Below are positions 62,890-64,000 of a DNA stretch of 64,000 nucleotides, in pieces (positions within the stretch are counted from its first letter, which is position 1; each line of letters begins with the position of its first letter). The stretch lies in assembly GCF_013307435.2 (NCBI RefSeq), contig NZ_CP102845.1, forward strand, positions 4,338,001 to 4,402,000. Direction: 5' to 3'. The notes below the pieces were generated by a model, which searched no databases, was not told where the DNA came from, and was given only the letters and a program-made list of their open reading frames with translations. The translations under genes and the position numbers were made by a program. This stretch comes from Microvirga terrae (lineage in GTDB: Bacteria; Pseudomonadota; Alphaproteobacteria; Rhizobiales; Beijerinckiaceae).

Positions 62890-64000
62890 CTATCCTCTCA
62901 GGCGCTCGATCTGAGCGCCGCAACGGGCGAGCTTGGCCTCAAGCGCCTCGAAGCCCCGGTCCAGGTGATAGACCCGGTTGATTGTGGTCTCGCCTTCGGC
63001 CACGAGCCCTGCGATGACCAGGGACACGGAGGCACGCAGATCCGTCGCCATGACCGGCGCCCCCTTGAGGCCGGCGACGCCGTCCACATAGGCGCTGTCC
63101 CCGTCCAGGCGGATCTGGGCGCCCAGGCGGGCGAGCTCCTGCACGTGCATGAAGCGGTTCTCGAAGATCGTCTCGCGGATGCGGGACGTCCCGTTCGCCC
63201 GGGTCATGAGGGCCATGAACTGGGCCTGCAGATCGGTTGGGAAACCTGGGAAGGGATCTGTGGTAACATCTACCGGCTGAATCCCATTTCCGTTGCGCCG
63301 GATACGGATGCCGCCATGGGTCGGGGACACCTCGGCACCCGCCTGCCCCAGCACGTCGAGGGCGGCCTGAAGGTACTCGGACCGAGTGTTGTCCAGGATG
63401 AGGTCGCCGCCCGTCATGGCCACGGCCATGGCGTAGGTTCCGGTCTCGATCCGGTCCGGCATGACGTCATGGGAAGCGCCGCCGAGGCTGGTCACGCCTT
63501 CCACGATAATCTCCGAAGTGCCGGCCCCCTGGATTCTGGCCCCCATCTTGATCAGGCATTCCGCCAGATCCACCACTTCCGGCTCGCGGGCCGCATTGCG
63601 GATCACGGTGGTGCCCTGAGCAAGTGTCGCCGCCATCAGGGCCACATGGGTTCCGCCGACCGTCACCTTTGGGAAGTCGATCTCGGAACCGATAAGCCCC
63701 TTTGGGGCTGTCGCCACCACATAACCGGCCTCGATCTCGATGGCCGCGCCAAGCTTGGCGAGGGCCATGATGAGCAGATCGACCGGCCGGGTCCCGATGG
63801 CGCAGCCGCCGGGCATGGACACCTTGGCATGGCCGAACCGGGCCACCAGGGGGGCGATGACCCAGAAGCTCGCCCGCATGGTCGAAACCAGTTCGTAGGG
63901 AGCGGTCGTGTCGATGACGTTCTTGGCGGTCAGGCGGATGGTCTGGCCCGTTTCCGAGGACTGGCCCGGCCGGCGGCCGGCGATCGAATGGTCGACGCCG
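62890..64000 (-). CDS. murA: UDP-N-acetylglucosamine 1-carboxyvinyltransferase, 3' part (5' end outside window)
   Basis: At least 369 residues; reading in frame from base 63999 gives [20 protein letters not shown] before the ATG at 63879, so that ATG is internal. Catalytic Cys in [14 protein letters not shown], then [28 protein letters not shown], and [20 protein letters not shown]. First committed step of peptidoglycan synthesis: transfers enolpyruvate from PEP to UDP-GlcNAc. The usual length is ~420-430 residues, so ~55-60 residues lie beyond the window. Confidence 0.97.
   Translation of the reverse strand, partial: GVDHSIAGRRPGQSSETGQTIRLTAKNVIDTTAPYELVSTMRASFWVIAPLVARFGHAKVSMPGGCAIGTRPVDLLIMALAKLGAAIEIEAGYVVATAPKGLIGSEIDFPKVTVGGTHVALMAATLAQGTTVIRNAAREPEVVDLAECLIKMGARIQGAGTSEIIVEGVTSLGGASHDVMPDRIETGTYAMAVAMTGGDLILDNTRSEYLQAALDVLGQAGAEVSPTHGGIRIRRNGNGIQPVDVTTDPFPGFPTDLQAQFMALMTRANGTSRIRETIFENRFMHVQELARLGAQIRLDGDSAYVDGVAGLKGAPVMATDLRASVSLVIAGLVAEGETTINRVYHLDRGFEALEAKLARCGAQIERLRG

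Noticed and set aside
1..64000. CRISPR arrays
   Set aside because: No regularly spaced short repeats with unique spacers were seen on reading the window.

Overview
The window looks like an alphaproteobacterial chromosome of the Hyphomicrobiales, plausibly Methylobacteriaceae/Microvirga. The evidence is a tRNA-His with A73 and no encoded G-1 (an alphaproteobacterial trait), the order murA - DUF2948 - hisD - UPF0262 - low-molecular-weight phosphatase, and Bug/TctABC transport genes. The genus is inference. Bases ~54,450-64,000 are high-GC core genome. Bases 1-54,450 are accessory DNA of mixed base composition, with many IS and integrase remnants.

The left part is organised by tRNA-His(GTG) at 54,453-54,529 (minus strand). 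Its 3' half is repeated at 5,937-5,990 (identical over 54 bp) and 24,395-24,445 (50 of 51). Just right of each repeat lies a DUF4102/P4-type tyrosine integrase, broken at 6,158 and intact at 24,641. I read this as tandem islands accreted at one tRNA: island 1 (~5.94-24.4 kb) and island 2 (~24.4-54.5 kb). The DNA left of 5.94 kb carries the same kind of island end and may be a third, older island.

Region 1 (1-5.9 kb) holds the end of a TPR regulator and a tightly coupled minus-strand operon: secreted trypsin-like protease, small Tat-type exported protein, YcaO, TfuA. YcaO plus TfuA is the enzyme pair known for peptide thioamidation, so this is a candidate uncharacterised peptide-modifying locus whose substrate may be the small exported protein.

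Island 1 is almost entirely predicted exported hydrolases and envelope proteins. There is a lipoprotein / trypsin-like protease / metzincin operon, a transglutaminase-like cysteine peptidase and a GH25 muramidase pair (one member lacks a catalytic acid). A further operon encodes an SH3b protein, a TIGR02594-type amidase-like protein, a secreted caspase-like protease and a DUF4956 membrane protein. Unknown exported proteins complete the set. Remnants of IS5, IS481 and an AP2-domain gene lie between them.

Island 2 starts with an integrase and a small replication/excision module (AlpA-like, Toprim primase-like, RepA-type ATPase). A redox/stress metabolic cargo follows (two SDRs, LysR and AraC regulators, flavin reductase, DUF1330, DoxX, pirin, NADP-binding protein, isochorismatase-like hydrolase). 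The right end is a defence-type cluster: a RelA/SpoT-domain protein with a HEPN-like C-terminus, a serine resolvase with its res-like site, and a type I restriction-modification operon. Its hsdM is split by two identical 1,430-bp IS701-like elements that each carry their own 4-bp target duplication; removing both restores the reading frame exactly. Next come a class III cyclase-NUDIX fusion and a second NUDIX protein.

The core segment encodes tctC/tctA/tctB, a TerC-type membrane protein, AzlC/AzlD, a phosphatase, UPF0262, hisD, DUF2948 and the 3' part of murA. The strongest candidates for an undescribed system are the protease-exported protein-YcaO-TfuA operon, the cyclase-NUDIX pair, and the RelA/SpoT-HEPN protein.
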